A stretch of DNA of 64,000 nt from Leptospira levettii (GTDB lineage: Bacteria; Spirochaetota; Leptospiria; Leptospirales; Leptospiraceae): positions 124,001-188,000 of the forward strand of contig NZ_NPDM01000001.1 in NCBI RefSeq assembly GCF_002812085.1, written 5' to 3'. The stretch's first letter is position 1, and each line of letters opens with the position of its first letter. Below are positions 10,101 to 18,084 of this stretch, piece by piece. The notes below the pieces were generated by a model. That model was not told the DNA's origin, did no database searches, and saw only the letters and a list, made by a program, of their open reading frames with translations. A program made the translations under genes and the position numbers.

Positions 10101-10292
10101 GAAAGGAAGATCCCGTGTTTCCACTTCCGACAAAAACACTCGGGGGTAAAACTCCCAATCCCCTTCTAAATGGATCGGGGTACCACCACTGGACTCCACT
10201 GATTCACCAAGTGAGGTGGCAAATGCAGGAGAAAAGGAACCTAAAAACTGGCTCCAAACAAACAAAAGGAGATGTAAGTATTTATGGGACAA
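7146..10292 (-). CDS. 7TMR-DISM sensor: histidine kinase - receiver - SpoIIE phosphatase fusion
   Basis: Numbered from TTG 10292 (1048 aa). A signal peptide ending FSPAFA is followed by a periplasmic 7TMR-DISMED2-like beta domain (about 33-178) with GDWEFYP, and seven membrane helices (about 188-385). Next are a DHp domain with SHELKTP (His421), an HATPase domain with NIIGNAIKFT and DTGIGI (about 523-635), a receiver with VVDDEP and LDIMMPG (Asp727) ending in KPF (about 677-795), and a PP2C/SpoIIE domain with GGDFFDF, DVSGHG and YTDGITE (about 843-1047). The likely route is His to Asp to control of a Ser/Thr phosphatase acting on an anti-sigma antagonist or similar. TTG 10343 is also possible but overlaps a palindrome. 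It lies inverted between fliI and fliJ. Confidence 0.93.
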   Translation of the reverse strand: MSHKYLHLLLFVWSQFLGSFSPAFATSLGESVESSGGTPIHLEGDWEFYPRVFLSEVETRDLPFQMLTVPGIWNSVLGSGEGYGTYRLVLQKPSYLANEEVFGIKILDVATASRVIWNGKQLGSSGVVGKTRDKSDPSYQFQLYPLPWKDGPNELLIEISNFHHAKGGLWEPPYIGEWNQLYRESETDLASSLFLAGSVFIIALYHFGLFYFRRTDKGNLLFGFAALLLALRTLFTGERFVFNELSPILSWNVCLRIEYFTFYISPYLFFAFFREFYPDYYPKWMHRLLLFPTLLFISFLFVLPTQVYTELNSYYQIVFLFGILMILQGVFRAAIHKKESGFLFFVGICTVAIAALVDLLNANQIFYSVEAIPIGIFVFILVQSLTLSRRFSRAFSEVETLSKRLLALDKLKDEFLANTSHELKTPLNGIIGIAESMFDGIGGKLNQEQRQNLGMIVSSGKRLSSLVDDILDFSKMKNRDLDLDLKAIDLHQICDFVLVISRPLYVTKNLTVRNNVPIDFPPILGDEARLQQILFNIIGNAIKFTEKGRIEVSCEIVDKMAVISIRDTGIGIPKDKFSDIFRSFEQVDSSTTRKFGGTGLGLAISKRLVELHGGNIWVESIPSEGSVFSFSLPLAREGEIPIEKPPMKKTEMWFGGDNFDFEPIEDTEEEFEGEKLKVIVVDDEPINRQVLKNHLTLIGCDVSEAANGVDAIRLVRDEGPFELMVLDIMMPGMSGYDVCAVLRESYSLYQLPILFLTAKNQIADIIAALEAGGNDYLAKPFDKRELISRAKNLITLKKAVEEQNKFIAIQNELGLARKLQYSILPEEAPNVVGIKTEFYYEPMDSIGGDFFDFHAISETELGVLIADVSGHGIPAALVSAMLKIAFSTQVRLAKEPSQLLNQINTTLLGKMKGAFVTASYVYINLETKQMIHARCGHPPLILNRKGENKAKLSMPQGKLIGWIPELDIQEDHIQIQSGDRIVLYTDGITEATNAQKEMIGQENWETMSHRYSGYPVTESKRLLLEKIKEFTGNRTPDDDVTLVILEIE

Positions 10293-10306
10293 TATTCCAA
10301 GTTTTA

Positions 10307-10326
10307 CGTATTTTTTTAAAAATACG
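10307..10326. promoter_or_regulatory. Perfect palindrome upstream of the kinase gene
   Basis: CGTATTTTT (10307-10315) and AAAAATACG (10318-10326) are exact inverted copies separated by two bases. The element lies 15 bases upstream of the preferred kinase start (10292) and about 50 bases before fliJ on the other strand, which is where an operator or a promoter element would sit. If TTG 10343 were the start, it would be inside the coding sequence. Confidence 0.4.
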
Positions 10327-10374
10327 AGTAAAAAAGAGTACAAAAATTATTTAGAACCGAAGAAATAGACAGCT

Positions 10375-10974
10375 GTGAAACGATTTCGCTTCAGTTTGGA
10401 GACGGTTTTAAAACTTCGGGGCTTAAAAGAAGAGGAAGAAATCCGCCGTTTGTCACTCGTTGTATCCAAACTCAATTCCCTTATTTCCGAAAAGGAAAAC
10501 AATCAAAAAGAAATCGAATCTTCCTACGAAGCAATCTTATCTTCTGCAAAAGTAGGGACAAGTTTATCTGACTATTTATCCATTGAACAATACATCAAAG
10601 GTCTCATTCGTCGGAACGAAGAATTGGATCATAGAATTTCAAACCAAACCGAAGAAGTCAATTTGGTTCGTAAAGATGTGATGGTTGCCAGGATGAATAA
10701 AAAAGTGATCGAGGTCTTAAAGGACAAACGATTCCTTGAATGGAAAAAAAAGCGAAATCGAATGGAACGTAGAGAAGTGGAAGAATTCAATTTCCATCTA
10801 AACAAACAGTCATTATTTGATTCACTTGAAAGTTATGGTCCTAAAGTTTCCAAAAAAATTCCAAGAACTTTCAAAATATTAAACAGGGAAGATGGCGGAG
10901 ACGAACTCGCATCTGACTTTAAAACTCTCCGCGATTTTTATGAAAAATATTACCTAGGACAAGGCAAATCATAA
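10375..10974 (+). CDS. fliJ: Flagellar export chaperone FliJ (FlbA of spirochetes)
   Basis: The product has 199 residues, starts at GTG 10375 and is almost entirely charged helix, as expected of the FliJ coiled coil that sits in the centre of the FliI ring and recycles export chaperones. The start RFRFSLETVLKLRGLKEEEE is the typical FliJ N-terminus (F-x-L-x-x-V-L-x-x-R-x-x-x-E-E). The last ~35 residues, after about 160, form a less helical tail. It overlaps the next gene (flbB) by one base at TAATG, so the two are translationally coupled. Borrelia also places the fliJ homologue flbA just before flbB. Confidence 0.88.
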   Translation: MKRFRFSLETVLKLRGLKEEEEIRRLSLVVSKLNSLISEKENNQKEIESSYEAILSSAKVGTSLSDYLSIEQYIKGLIRRNEELDHRISNQTEEVNLVRKDVMVARMNKKVIEVLKDKRFLEWKKKRNRMERREVEEFNFHLNKQSLFDSLESYGPKVSKKIPRTFKILNREDGGDELASDFKTLRDFYEKYYLGQGKS

Positions 10975-11624
10975 TGGCAAGTGTAACTGACAGCACAAGA
11001 TCCTTCTTTTTAATTGTATTGATTTTCTTTCTTATAGCGATTGGTTTTTTTGTTTTTGACTACTTCCAAGTCATTAATGCTGAAGACTATCTTCCTTTTT
11101 TAAAAAAACAAGCGGGCCTTGTGAACCAAGACCTACTCTCTCCCACGGAACTTGAGAAGTTGGAGATGGAAAAAGCAAAAGAAAGACTCATTGCTGACCG
11201 TGAAGAACTTGAACAAATGGAACGTGAGTTAGAGGAAAAATCTTCATCACTCAGTGCTGACAAAGAACGATTGGAAGAACTCAAAGAAGGGATCCAACGG
11301 AAAGAAAAAGAAATGGCGGAAAAAGCGAGAAAGGACAATGCACGTGCCGAAAAAGTAAAAGTCCTCGCAAACAAAGTGGCGAACATGCCTCCCGAATCAG
11401 CAAGAGATATGCTCCTCAATTGGCCAGACTACGATATCATTGAAGTATTCGAACAAATGGACAAAGATGCAGAAGAAGATGGAAGGCAAACCATCACAAC
11501 CTATCTTCTCACTTTATTCCCTGCAGAAAGAAGGTCTGTGATCTCGAATAAATGGCTCGATGCAGGTGCCAAAAATGTTCCAAACTACGGCAAAAGTATC
11601 GATGAGGAAAACGACGAACCTTAA
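10974..11624 (+). CDS. flbB: Periplasmic-type flagellar collar protein FlbB
   Basis: FlbB is known from Borrelia as the base of the spirochete-specific collar around the flagellar motor, and the gene order fliJ/flbA-flbB is kept here. The 216-residue product has one membrane helix (about 10-30), a heptad-rich acidic coiled coil (about 55-125), and a C-terminal MgtE-N/MotE-like helical domain (about 130-190) with MPPESARDMLLNWPDYD. The short N-terminus would stay in the cytoplasm and the rest in the periplasm. It is the last gene of the + strand group and converges on gmk. MotE-like proteins of other bacteria share this layout, but the context favours FlbB. Confidence 0.85.
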   Translation: MASVTDSTRSFFLIVLIFFLIAIGFFVFDYFQVINAEDYLPFLKKQAGLVNQDLLSPTELEKLEMEKAKERLIADREELEQMERELEEKSSSLSADKERLEELKEGIQRKEKEMAEKARKDNARAEKVKVLANKVANMPPESARDMLLNWPDYDIIEVFEQMDKDAEEDGRQTITTYLLTLFPAERRSVISNKWLDAGAKNVPNYGKSIDEENDEP

Positions 11625-11660
11625 ATCAGAATTAAGTGTACTTGTTAGCTGGCGTCTTTT

Positions 11661-12233
11661 TTACTGAGTTTTCGTTTTTGTTCCACAAAGGATTGCTTTC
11701 ACTTCTGTGATAGCATCTTCCAATTTGTCATTGATGACAACATAATCGAAGTTTGGTGCTTCTTCCAATTCTTTAATTCCATTCTCAATTCGCTTTTCGA
11801 TACTTGTTTTTGAATCTGTCCCTCGTCTGATGAGGCGTTCAATCCAAATCTCACGGCTTGGAGGTTCGATAAAAATAGTAACAGATTCAGGTCTTAGTTC
11901 CTTAGCAGATTTGGCACCTTGCACATCCAAATCGAGAAGTGCCACACGGTGTTCCTTGATAGCCTCTAAGATCGGAGCTTTAGGAGTTCCATAAAAATTG
12001 CCATGAACTTCCGCCCATTCGTAAAATTCACCAGCAGCGATTCTTTTTTGGAACTCAAGCGTGGTTAGGAAGTAATACGTTTTTCCTTCTTCATCTCCAG
12101 GCCGCGGGTCCCTTGTTGTACAGGAGATGGAAAAATAGAACTCTGGGTTCTCTTTGAGAAGGGCTTGGATGATGGTCGATTTCCCTCCACCAGCAACGGA
12201 AGAGATGATATAAAGATTCGGAATTGCTTTCAA
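11661..12233 (-). CDS. gmk: Guanylate kinase
   Basis: The enzyme phosphorylates GMP to GDP with ATP in the cytoplasm. The 190-residue length is normal. The GMP-binding segment [20 protein letters not shown] and the later [13 protein letters not shown] and LLDLDVQGA motifs are canonical. The P-loop is [10 protein letters not shown] (residues 11-20) rather than the usual SGPSGAGKST: the Pro-Ser pair is replaced by Val-Ala, while Lys18, Ser19 and Thr20 remain, so activity is expected. The start overlaps the end of remA by four bases (ATGA), the usual remA-gmk pairing. It closes the flhF-fliA flagellar operon. Confidence 0.96.
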   Translation of the reverse strand: MKAIPNLYIISSVAGGGKSTIIQALLKENPEFYFSISCTTRDPRPGDEEGKTYYFLTTLEFQKRIAAGEFYEWAEVHGNFYGTPKAPILEAIKEHRVALLDLDVQGAKSAKELRPESVTIFIEPPSREIWIERLIRRGTDSKTSIEKRIENGIKELEEAPNFDYVVINDKLEDAITEVKAILCGTKTKTQ

Positions 12234-12514
12234 TCTTCTGACTCCTCTTCCCCTTCTCCAATGTGGTTGTCACCTGTTTCCAAACGTTTGGACAAACTTT
12301 CAGGGCGAATTGCAGATAACAGAATATGGCCTGAGTCAAGGACTAACACAGACCTAGTTTTACGTCCACAGGTAGCATCAATGAGACGGTTCTCCGATTT
12401 TGCTTCCGTTCGGAGTCGTTTTGCCCCTGCTGAATCTGCCAACAATATGGTCAGAATTTTGGAAACAAAAACAACGTTAGAGAATCCTACATTGAGAACC
12501 GGAAACGAAGACAT
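12230..12514 (-). CDS. RemA family (DUF370) regulatory protein
   Basis: The 94-residue product matches the RemA/DUF370 family: [18 protein letters not shown] near the N-terminus, [18 protein letters not shown], then [20 protein letters not shown]. In Bacillus subtilis RemA is an oligomeric DNA-binding activator of biofilm matrix and osmoprotection genes, and its gene is commonly next to gmk as here (4-base overlap). The last ~18 residues are a glutamate-rich tail beyond the conserved core. It sits at the end of a flagellar operon, so a link between motility and surface or matrix control is possible but unproven. No clear Shine-Dalgarno is visible, and translation may be coupled to the gene above, 12 bases upstream. 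Confidence 0.9.
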   Translation of the reverse strand: MSSFPVLNVGFSNVVFVSKILTILLADSAGAKRLRTEAKSENRLIDATCGRKTRSVLVLDSGHILLSAIRPESLSKRLETGDNHIGEGEEESED

Positions 12515-12526
12515 GGAAACATATTT

Positions 12527-13402
12527 TTAGATTCTTCTAGATCGATCAAGTCGAATCGTTTCTATCAAATGAATTTCATGGATACCAATGTTCATCGCTT
12601 CTGAGATTTCGTCATGTTTGTATCCCTTTTTGATGAGATGAACCACTTTATCTATCTTTGTTGCAGATGTTGGTAACTCTTCTAAAGCAGACTCAATGGA
12701 AAATTCCACCTTGTCTAAATTCATCCTTTGGTAAGAAGCAAATGCTGGATCATTTGCTTTCGAAACTTCATTTAAGAATTCTCTTTTTTTCTGACCTTCC
12801 ACCATTTCATTCCGAATGGCTTCAGCAGGTTTTTCTTCTGTGAAAGGATTTCCACCGACCGTATAATTCATCTTAGGTTGGAAGGTAAGAACTTCCACAT
12901 TATCCACTGCTTCTTTAGAAGGTTCCGTTAATGGTTCCATACCGAACATTCCTTTTACGGCCTTTCCTAGTTTTCCAAAGGCTTGGTTCACGGCCCCTTC
13001 TGTTGTTTCTGCCTCATCAATGGAAACGGGGATTTGGTTTGCTTGGTAAATTTTACCGATGCCAGTCCTTTGTTCTTTTGTATCAAGGATCGGTTCTTCT
13101 GATTCAAGAGGAGTTGGAACTAACTCTTGTTTCATTGAGAGACCTTGGTTCTGGTAGTGTTTGAATTCTTTTACTAAAGCCTCACCCTTCTCCATCATGG
13201 TTCGAAGTGCAACCATCTTAGATTCAATGATACTTACCGTGGCGTCTAACTCGCGTATGGTTTCCGCCGTAGCCATATCAATGGCTCGGTTTAATTTTTT
13301 ATCGTAGTATTCACTTACAGCTTTTTGGACTTTTGCTGAGATGAAGACATACATCATCCCACAGAATAATAAATTTACGAGTACGAGAGAAAAAAGCTCC
13401 AT
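12527..13402 (-). CDS. Membrane-anchored coiled-coil protein with C-terminal helix-turn-helix-like motif
   Basis: I do not recognise this 291-residue protein by name. An N-terminal membrane helix (about residues 3-24) is followed by a coiled coil (about 25-90), a low-complexity middle, and a C-terminal segment LIKKGYKHDEISEAMNIGIHEIHLI. That segment resembles the degenerate helix-turn-helix at the end of DUF6115/DUF2802-type proteins often found in flagellar operons. AGGAGA lies seven bases before ATG 13402, so the start is secure. It lies between the 96-residue protein and remA in the operon. The domain order suggests a membrane-tethered structural or regulatory factor for motility; this is inference. 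Confidence 0.75.
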   Translation of the reverse strand: MELFSLVLVNLLFCGMMYVFISAKVQKAVSEYYDKKLNRAIDMATAETIRELDATVSIIESKMVALRTMMEKGEALVKEFKHYQNQGLSMKQELVPTPLESEEPILDTKEQRTGIGKIYQANQIPVSIDEAETTEGAVNQAFGKLGKAVKGMFGMEPLTEPSKEAVDNVEVLTFQPKMNYTVGGNPFTEEKPAEAIRNEMVEGQKKREFLNEVSKANDPAFASYQRMNLDKVEFSIESALEELPTSATKIDKVVHLIKKGYKHDEISEAMNIGIHEIHLIETIRLDRSRRI

Positions 13403-13448
13403 ATATTTCTCCTAAAGAACATTTCCAACAACATTCCGTAGAAAAAAA

Positions 13449-13739
13449 TTATGCTTTTGAATCAAAACGAGATCCACGTTCCAAATTGGGACGATCATAA
13501 ATGATCCCTTCTTTGGAATAAGCAAATACCGAATTTTCTTTGTCTTGTTTCGGTTTTGCCGCCGAACCTTGGGTTCCTGATTTTGTTTCAGGGACCGTTT
13601 GGGCTCGGTTTTGTGTTTGGATCACCACCTTTTGCAATTCCACCACCTGGTTTTGGTGGGTGAAGGGATTTTCAGCCTGAGCCCTACGTGCAAAATCGTA
13701 GTGGTGGGCGATACTGGCGAAATTTTCGTTGAGTATCAT
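13449..13739 (-). CDS. Small hypothetical protein of the flagellar operon
   Basis: The product has 96 residues, with no signal peptide, membrane helix or cysteine. The N-terminal third (NENFASIAHHYDFARRAQ) looks helical; the rest is Gln-, Lys- and Ser-rich and probably disordered until a short C-terminal stretch with GIIYDRPNLERG. A near-perfect AGGAGGG lies eight bases before ATG 13739 and gives good support that it is translated. It lies 12 bases behind fapA and 46 bases before the 291-residue gene, so it belongs to the flagellar operon. Its size and disorder would suit an adaptor or chaperone, but I can name no homologue. Confidence 0.7.
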   Translation of the reverse strand: MILNENFASIAHHYDFARRAQAENPFTHQNQVVELQKVVIQTQNRAQTVPETKSGTQGSAAKPKQDKENSVFAYSKEGIIYDRPNLERGSRFDSKA

Positions 13740-13751
13740 CTGGCGTCCCTC

Positions 13752-15743
13752 CTAATTCTTAGACTTACCACGCCCTCTCTTTTTTCTCCAGTCATTTTTC
13801 GTTTCATCTGGGTCTTCGTATGGCTGGCTACGGACTTGGGACTCTTCTTCGTAGAAGGTTTTGGCCTTGGTCTCGTGGCGGAGTTTGTATTCTGCGTTGC
13901 GGATACGGATCGTAACCCCTGGGAAGATGGTTTTTTCCACAGAAACACGACCGCTTGCAGCCTGTTCATCCATGTACTCAGTAAGGGTTTGGATGTCCTT
14001 ACTTGCCTCAGCGATCCGTTTTTCGAGTTTTTTAGTCCCAGCTTCTAATTTCTGTAAATGGGCATCTTGTTCCGCTGTAAAACTCGCAGGGTCAGCATCT
14101 TTCCGTGCTTTGAGGGTGCGCATGGTTTTTGTGAGTTGGTCGAGTTTGTCTTGGTTCTCTTTTTTCTTCTCTTCAAACTCACTGATCTGTTTTAAGATCT
14201 TAGGATTGTTTCCAACGATGAGGTCGGTTTGTGGGTTTGCTTGGGAACCAATGATTTTCGCGGAAATGAGTTGGGCAGCCTGGATTGTTCCCCCCACAAT
14301 TTGCCCCCGTTTCCCTTTACAGGAAATTTTTCCCCCTGCCATAAGGTGGGAATGTAAAATCCCTTCTTGGACGATGATGTCTTTTTCTGTGATACAAGTG
14401 GCGTTCTGGATGAACTTGGCAACGATATTGCCTCCTGTGGACTCCACACGTGCCTCCTCGCGCCCTGTGACCCCTTGGCGGACAATAATGTCTCCATCCG
14501 CTTCCACAATGGCCTTTTGGACCGTTCCATAAATTTCAATATTCCCAGCGGCTTTGACAGAATAATTGTCTTCGACGTTTCCTGTGATGATGATGGAACC
14601 AAGGAAGGTAACATTTCCTGTACGAACTCCCACATCTCCATTGATACGATAGACGGTTTCCACAGAAAGGCGACCAGCAGCGTATAACACTTGTCCATTG
14701 ACTTCGGCGGTAAGACGCATTTTGTCTTCTGAAAGAATGGTTCCTTTCCCTTGTTTGAGTTCGGTGTCCAAACCATCTTTGGCCGGTAATACCATTCCAA
14801 ATAAATTGCGACCAAACTTTCCTTTTTCAGCAGGGAGCTTTTCAGCTAACAATTGTCCAACGACAACGTTTTCGATCATATCCAGATCTTTGTAGTCCAC
14901 ACGACCCGATTGGTCTTCTTTGAAATTGATTTTCTTTTCCGTGCGAACGTAGTATTTGATTTCGGCATTTTTCCCGTTCACAGGGAAATCACCTTCGGCG
15001 CCAATAAATGGTTTGTTATGAACTTCTTCATCCAAATGTTTTCGGATTTCGTCTTCTTTTAAACCATGAGCGACACCCATGCCTTTTAAGGCAGCAACGA
15101 TATCGGCAACTTCTAAATCACGACCACCAGGTCTTGCCGGGAATACTGTCACAAAGGCACGCATATTCTCTTGGGCAATCTCCACATTACAACTGGAGTC
15201 ATTTCCAGGTTTTGGTTTTTGGTTGGAGATGAGGATTGGTTCCCCTTTTTTTTCTTTGAGGATTTTATTGATGAGGTTTTGGTCAACACCTGCCACACCA
15301 CGAAACGACAGTTTTTTAGAAACATCTGCCATTGTCATTTCGAGACCTTCCCCGGAAGGCGGGTAAACAGTTAAAAATACGCCGGTTCGGTAAATTTTCA
15401 CAACCACTCGGCCGTCTTTGTTTTTTGGAGTGACGAGTTCTTTTAATTCTTTGGAGACTAATTTTCCACTACCGCCCGTTAGGTGTTCATCCAATAAACT
15501 GAGTTCATCGAGTAACATATCATCAGGGATAACCGATGCGCGGATGTGGTACGGTTCAGAAAAAAATAGGGATTTTTTTCCGCGTTTTAAAACTGTATAA
15601 TCGATTTCGTGGACTTTACGGCCTAGGTGACTCGAAGCAATTGCCAGACACTCTTCGATGGTATCGGCAATGACTTCCACTTGTTCTTTTTCCTTACGAT
15701 CGAACTCTTTCAGTTCCTCTGTAAGAAATTCCGTGAGAGACAT
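13752..15743 (-). CDS. FapA/DUF342 family polymer-forming protein
   Basis: The 663-residue protein has the DUF342 (FapA, flagellar assembly protein A) layout. An N-terminal Jag-N-like segment (about 20-75, with [16 protein letters not shown]) comes first. Next is a long DUF342 body with [16 protein letters not shown] and [19 protein letters not shown], then a right-handed beta-helix with many short G-x-I and G-D-I/V repeats (about 330-490, for example [20 protein letters not shown]), and a coiled coil (about 510-590). The basic C-terminal tail ends [13 protein letters not shown]342 proteins of Vibrio help place flagella at the pole by acting with the FlhF/FlhG system, which fits its place in this operon. 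It starts six bases after fliA. Confidence 0.88.
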   Translation of the reverse strand: MSLTEFLTEELKEFDRKEKEQVEVIADTIEECLAIASSHLGRKVHEIDYTVLKRGKKSLFFSEPYHIRASVIPDDMLLDELSLLDEHLTGGSGKLVSKELKELVTPKNKDGRVVVKIYRTGVFLTVYPPSGEGLEMTMADVSKKLSFRGVAGVDQNLINKILKEKKGEPILISNQKPKPGNDSSCNVEIAQENMRAFVTVFPARPGGRDLEVADIVAALKGMGVAHGLKEDEIRKHLDEEVHNKPFIGAEGDFPVNGKNAEIKYYVRTEKKINFKEDQSGRVDYKDLDMIENVVVGQLLAEKLPAEKGKFGRNLFGMVLPAKDGLDTELKQGKGTILSEDKMRLTAEVNGQVLYAAGRLSVETVYRINGDVGVRTGNVTFLGSIIITGNVEDNYSVKAAGNIEIYGTVQKAIVEADGDIIVRQGVTGREEARVESTGGNIVAKFIQNATCITEKDIIVQEGILHSHLMAGGKISCKGKRGQIVGGTIQAAQLISAKIIGSQANPQTDLIVGNNPKILKQISEFEEKKKENQDKLDQLTKTMRTLKARKDADPASFTAEQDAHLQKLEAGTKKLEKRIAEASKDIQTLTEYMDEQAASGRVSVEKTIFPGVTIRIRNAEYKLRHETKAKTFYEEESQVRSQPYEDPDETKNDWRKKRGRGKSKN

Positions 15744-15749
15744 CTTCTA

Positions 15750-16550
15750 TTACCTTTTTTGGATCGCTGATTTGACTTTGGAAAGTTTACTACGGAGTCT
15801 TGCGACTGCTTTGGTATGAAGTTGAGAAATTCTAGACTCAGTCACTTCCAAAACTTCTCCAATCTCTTTTAAGGTTAAGTCTTCATAATAGTAAAGTACG
15901 ATGACTTTTTTCTCTTTTTCAGGAAGGGATTGGATGGCTTCGACAATTACGTTTTTGATTTCTTCTTTTTCGATGATATTGTCTGGGTTCATATTCATCG
16001 GAGACTCTAAAGTTTCCATAAAGGAAACTTCATCGTTCTCATCTCCGAGAAACCAAATATCATTTAAAGAAACAAGAGAGGTTCCAGAGAGTTTGGCAAG
16101 GAGAGAATTGTACTCTTCCATCGACACACCAAGTTCTTTGGCGATCTCTTCGTCATCGACTTTTTTACCCTCTTTGTTTTCGAGCATGGCAATGATGTTT
16201 TCGAGTTGTTTTGCTTTTTGGCGGATGGAACGAGGGATCCAGTCCACACTTCTGAGCTCATCAAAAATGGAACCACGGATACGGGTCATCGCATAGGTTT
16301 TGAATTTAATTTCTCGAGAAGGGTCAAACTTCTCAATTGCATCTAACAGACCAAAGACGCCATAACTGACGAGGTCTTCGAATTCCACATTTTGTGGCAT
16401 TCCGATCGCAATCCGCCCAGCCACGTGTTTGACGAGAGGTGAATATTTTTCAACAAGGTAACTTCGGATTTCCGCGTCTTTTTTGACACGGTATTGTTTC
16501 CAAAGATCTGTCTCATCAAACTGATTGTATTTGTCTAGCAATCTTGACAT
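15750..16550 (-). CDS. fliA: Flagellar sigma factor, FliA/WhiG family (sigma-28)
   Basis: This 266-residue sigma factor directs RNA polymerase to late flagellar and chemotaxis promoters. Region 2 is clear ([20 protein letters not shown], then [18 protein letters not shown] and [12 protein letters not shown], a FliA/WhiG hallmark). Region 4 carries [26 protein letters not shown] with the helix-turn-helix [19 protein letters not shown]. It starts at ATG 16550 without a visible Shine-Dalgarno, behind a 102-base gap that holds a long inverted repeat. fapA follows after six bases. Control by FlgM, usual for this family, cannot be judged because no flgM is in the window. Confidence 0.95.
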   Translation of the reverse strand: MSRLLDKYNQFDETDLWKQYRVKKDAEIRSYLVEKYSPLVKHVAGRIAIGMPQNVEFEDLVSYGVFGLLDAIEKFDPSREIKFKTYAMTRIRGSIFDELRSVDWIPRSIRQKAKQLENIIAMLENKEGKKVDDEEIAKELGVSMEEYNSLLAKLSGTSLVSLNDIWFLGDENDEVSFMETLESPMNMNPDNIIEKEEIKNVIVEAIQSLPEKEKKVIVLYYYEDLTLKEIGEVLEVTESRISQLHTKAVARLRSKLSKVKSAIQKR

Positions 16551-16603
16551 TGGGAACCGGGGTACGGAATCTCTTTACTTTATAGAAAAAATCGTAAAGA
16601 AAC

Positions 16604-16653
16604 AAAAATTACAAGAGGATTTTTTCTTATGTCCTCTAAAAACCGTAATTTTT
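16604..16653 (-). promoter_or_regulatory. Extended stem-loop between the 157-aa gene and fliA
   Basis: On the minus strand, outer arms AAAAATTAC / GTAATTTTT (16645-16653 and 16604-16612) enclose inner arms AGAGGA / TCCTCT (16632-16637 and 16614-16619). The structure begins at the stop of the 157-residue gene and ends in a T-rich stretch, so it could act as a partial terminator or attenuator reducing read-through into fliA. A TATAAA follows about 30 bases later and might belong to an internal fliA promoter. Confidence 0.45.
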
Positions 16654-17126
16654 CAGCCCTCTTGCGGGTCATCCTTGGCCATCATGGTGCGAATTGCCTC
16701 TGCCATGAGTTTTGGCTCGTTTTTGATCGCAATTTTGTCCACGATGATATGGTCTCCAAACTTTCCTGATTTTGCCATAGCGAGTTTGGCATCCATTGCC
16801 CCATCACCCACAGGTTGCACACCAAAGTCATCTGAAGACCCGCTTGCTGCGGAAGATGGTTCCATTCCCCCATGTTCGTGGTCGAAGTCATCTGCATGGT
16901 CTCCGCCCCCAAACCCACCAATGGAAAAGGTAGATAAAAACTCTAAAAATTCAGGGACTTTTTTTTGTAAGACACTAAAAATGCCAAAGCCAAGTCCACC
17001 AAACGCAAATGTAGAAATAAGAGAGACAAAGAAGATATAACCGATTCGATTTCCAACTAAAAACCCACAAACGGAACTGATGATGGCTCCAAGGATTGCA
17101 AATCCCAGTACAAACCCGACGAGCAT
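16653..17126 (-). CDS. Small two-helix membrane protein of the flagellar operon
   Basis: I recognise no family for this 157-residue protein. Two membrane helices fill residues 3-27 and 30-56. Next comes a Gly/His/Asp-rich stretch with GGFGGGDHADDFDHEHGG that could bind metal. The C-terminal half carries KFGDHIIVDKIAIKNEPKLM, which looks like a small folded domain. The ATG is adjacent to the flhG stop, and GGAGGAAG inside the end of flhG serves as its ribosome site, so translation follows flhG directly. Its position between flhG and fliA suggests a motor- or placement-related membrane component, but that is context only. Confidence 0.78.
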   Translation of the reverse strand: MLVGFVLGFAILGAIISSVCGFLVGNRIGYIFFVSLISTFAFGGLGFGIFSVLQKKVPEFLEFLSTFSIGGFGGGDHADDFDHEHGGMEPSSAASGSSDDFGVQPVGDGAMDAKLAMAKSGKFGDHIIVDKIAIKNEPKLMAEAIRTMMAKDDPQEG

Positions 17127-18050
17127 TTAGTTGTCTTCCTCCATTCTCGATTCCATTTCTTTTTCTTTGAAGTCAACAAAGCTAAAGAACTTCTTAAAAA
17201 ATCCAGTGAGGCCTTCTTCATCATCATAACCACCTTCTGTTTGTAAGAGGGTATGTGTGACACGTGTGAGGCAAGCTGCTGCTTTGGAACGAGGAGCTCC
17301 TATGATAAATGGTTTTTGTTCGCGAATGGATTTTTCTACTTCTTCATCTTGGAAAATAAAACCTAAGTTTTCCACTTGGACTTCCAAAAACTGTCCAGAG
17401 ATATCAATGACTCGGTCAGCCACTTTTTTTCCTTCGATGGCAGAACGCACTCGGTTCACAATGATTTTGAGGTTTTTGTCTTTGGATTGGGAGACAATGG
17501 ATTTGATGAGGCCATAGGAGTCAGTAATCGATGTTGGTTCTGGGGTTGTCACCACCACCACTTCATCTGCTGGCATCACAAGCCCAATGACGTTTGCCGA
17601 GATCCCAGCCCCAGTATCAATGATCATCACATCATAACGATCGAGTTCGGCAAAACCTTTGATGAGGTTGTTTCTTTGGGTTTCATTCAGGTTGGCTAGT
17701 TGTGAGTACCCAGATGCCCCTGCAATGATATCCACACCTTCGGGAGTGGAGATCACGATGTCTTTTAAGGACTTATGGCCTTTGACAACATGGTATAAAT
17801 TGTATTTTGGAATGATACCGAGTAGGACGTTTACATTGGCAAGACCCAAGTCACCATCAAAGATTAATACTTTGAGTCCAGTTTTGGCGATGGAGATGGC
17901 TAAATTGACAGAGACTGTACTTTTACCCACTCCCCCCTTTCCAGAGGCAACCGCAATGATTTTGGTTTTTTTAGCGGCGTCCTGGGGTTGAACGAGTTTT
18001 AATCCAGTACCAGTTTCTGTTAACTTTCTAAGATTTGCTGCTTGGTCCAT
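17127..18050 (-). CDS. flhG: Flagellar number/placement ATPase FlhG (FleN/YlxH, MinD-like)
   Basis: FlhG is a MinD/ParA-type ATPase that works with FlhF to set flagellar number and position. The 307-residue protein begins with [10 protein letters not shown], the conserved DQAxxLR activator helix by which FlhG stimulates FlhF GTPase. The deviant Walker [12 protein letters not shown] lies at residues 35-45, and [16 protein letters not shown] and IIDTGAGI are also typical. The C-terminus has a probable membrane-targeting helix ([14 protein letters not shown]). AGGGGTAA precedes ATG 18050. It lies 34 bases behind flhF, the usual order. Confidence 0.95.
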   Translation of the reverse strand: MDQAANLRKLTETGTGLKLVQPQDAAKKTKIIAVASGKGGVGKSTVSVNLAISIAKTGLKVLIFDGDLGLANVNVLLGIIPKYNLYHVVKGHKSLKDIVISTPEGVDIIAGASGYSQLANLNETQRNNLIKGFAELDRYDVMIIDTGAGISANVIGLVMPADEVVVVTTPEPTSITDSYGLIKSIVSQSKDKNLKIIVNRVRSAIEGKKVADRVIDISGQFLEVQVENLGFIFQDEEVEKSIREQKPFIIGAPRSKAAACLTRVTHTLLQTEGGYDDEEGLTGFFKKFFSFVDFKEKEMESRMEEDN

Positions 18051-18084
18051 CGTTACCCCTAGGTATCAGGATAACGAGGCACCC

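Noticed and set aside
11620..11636. Inverted repeat CTTAA-N7-TTAAG between flbB and gmk
   Set aside because: Only five AT-rich base pairs and no adjacent T run, so it is not supported as a terminator.
13599..14048. Open frame of 149 codons antisense to the 96-aa gene and the fapA end
   Set aside because: Both minus-strand genes have strong ribosome sites or conserved domains, and this frame has neither.
13861..14532. Open frame of 223 codons on the + strand inside fapA
   Set aside because: The opposite strand encodes the conserved DUF342 body; the + strand product has shadow-like composition (many Ser, Cys and Trp) and no domain.
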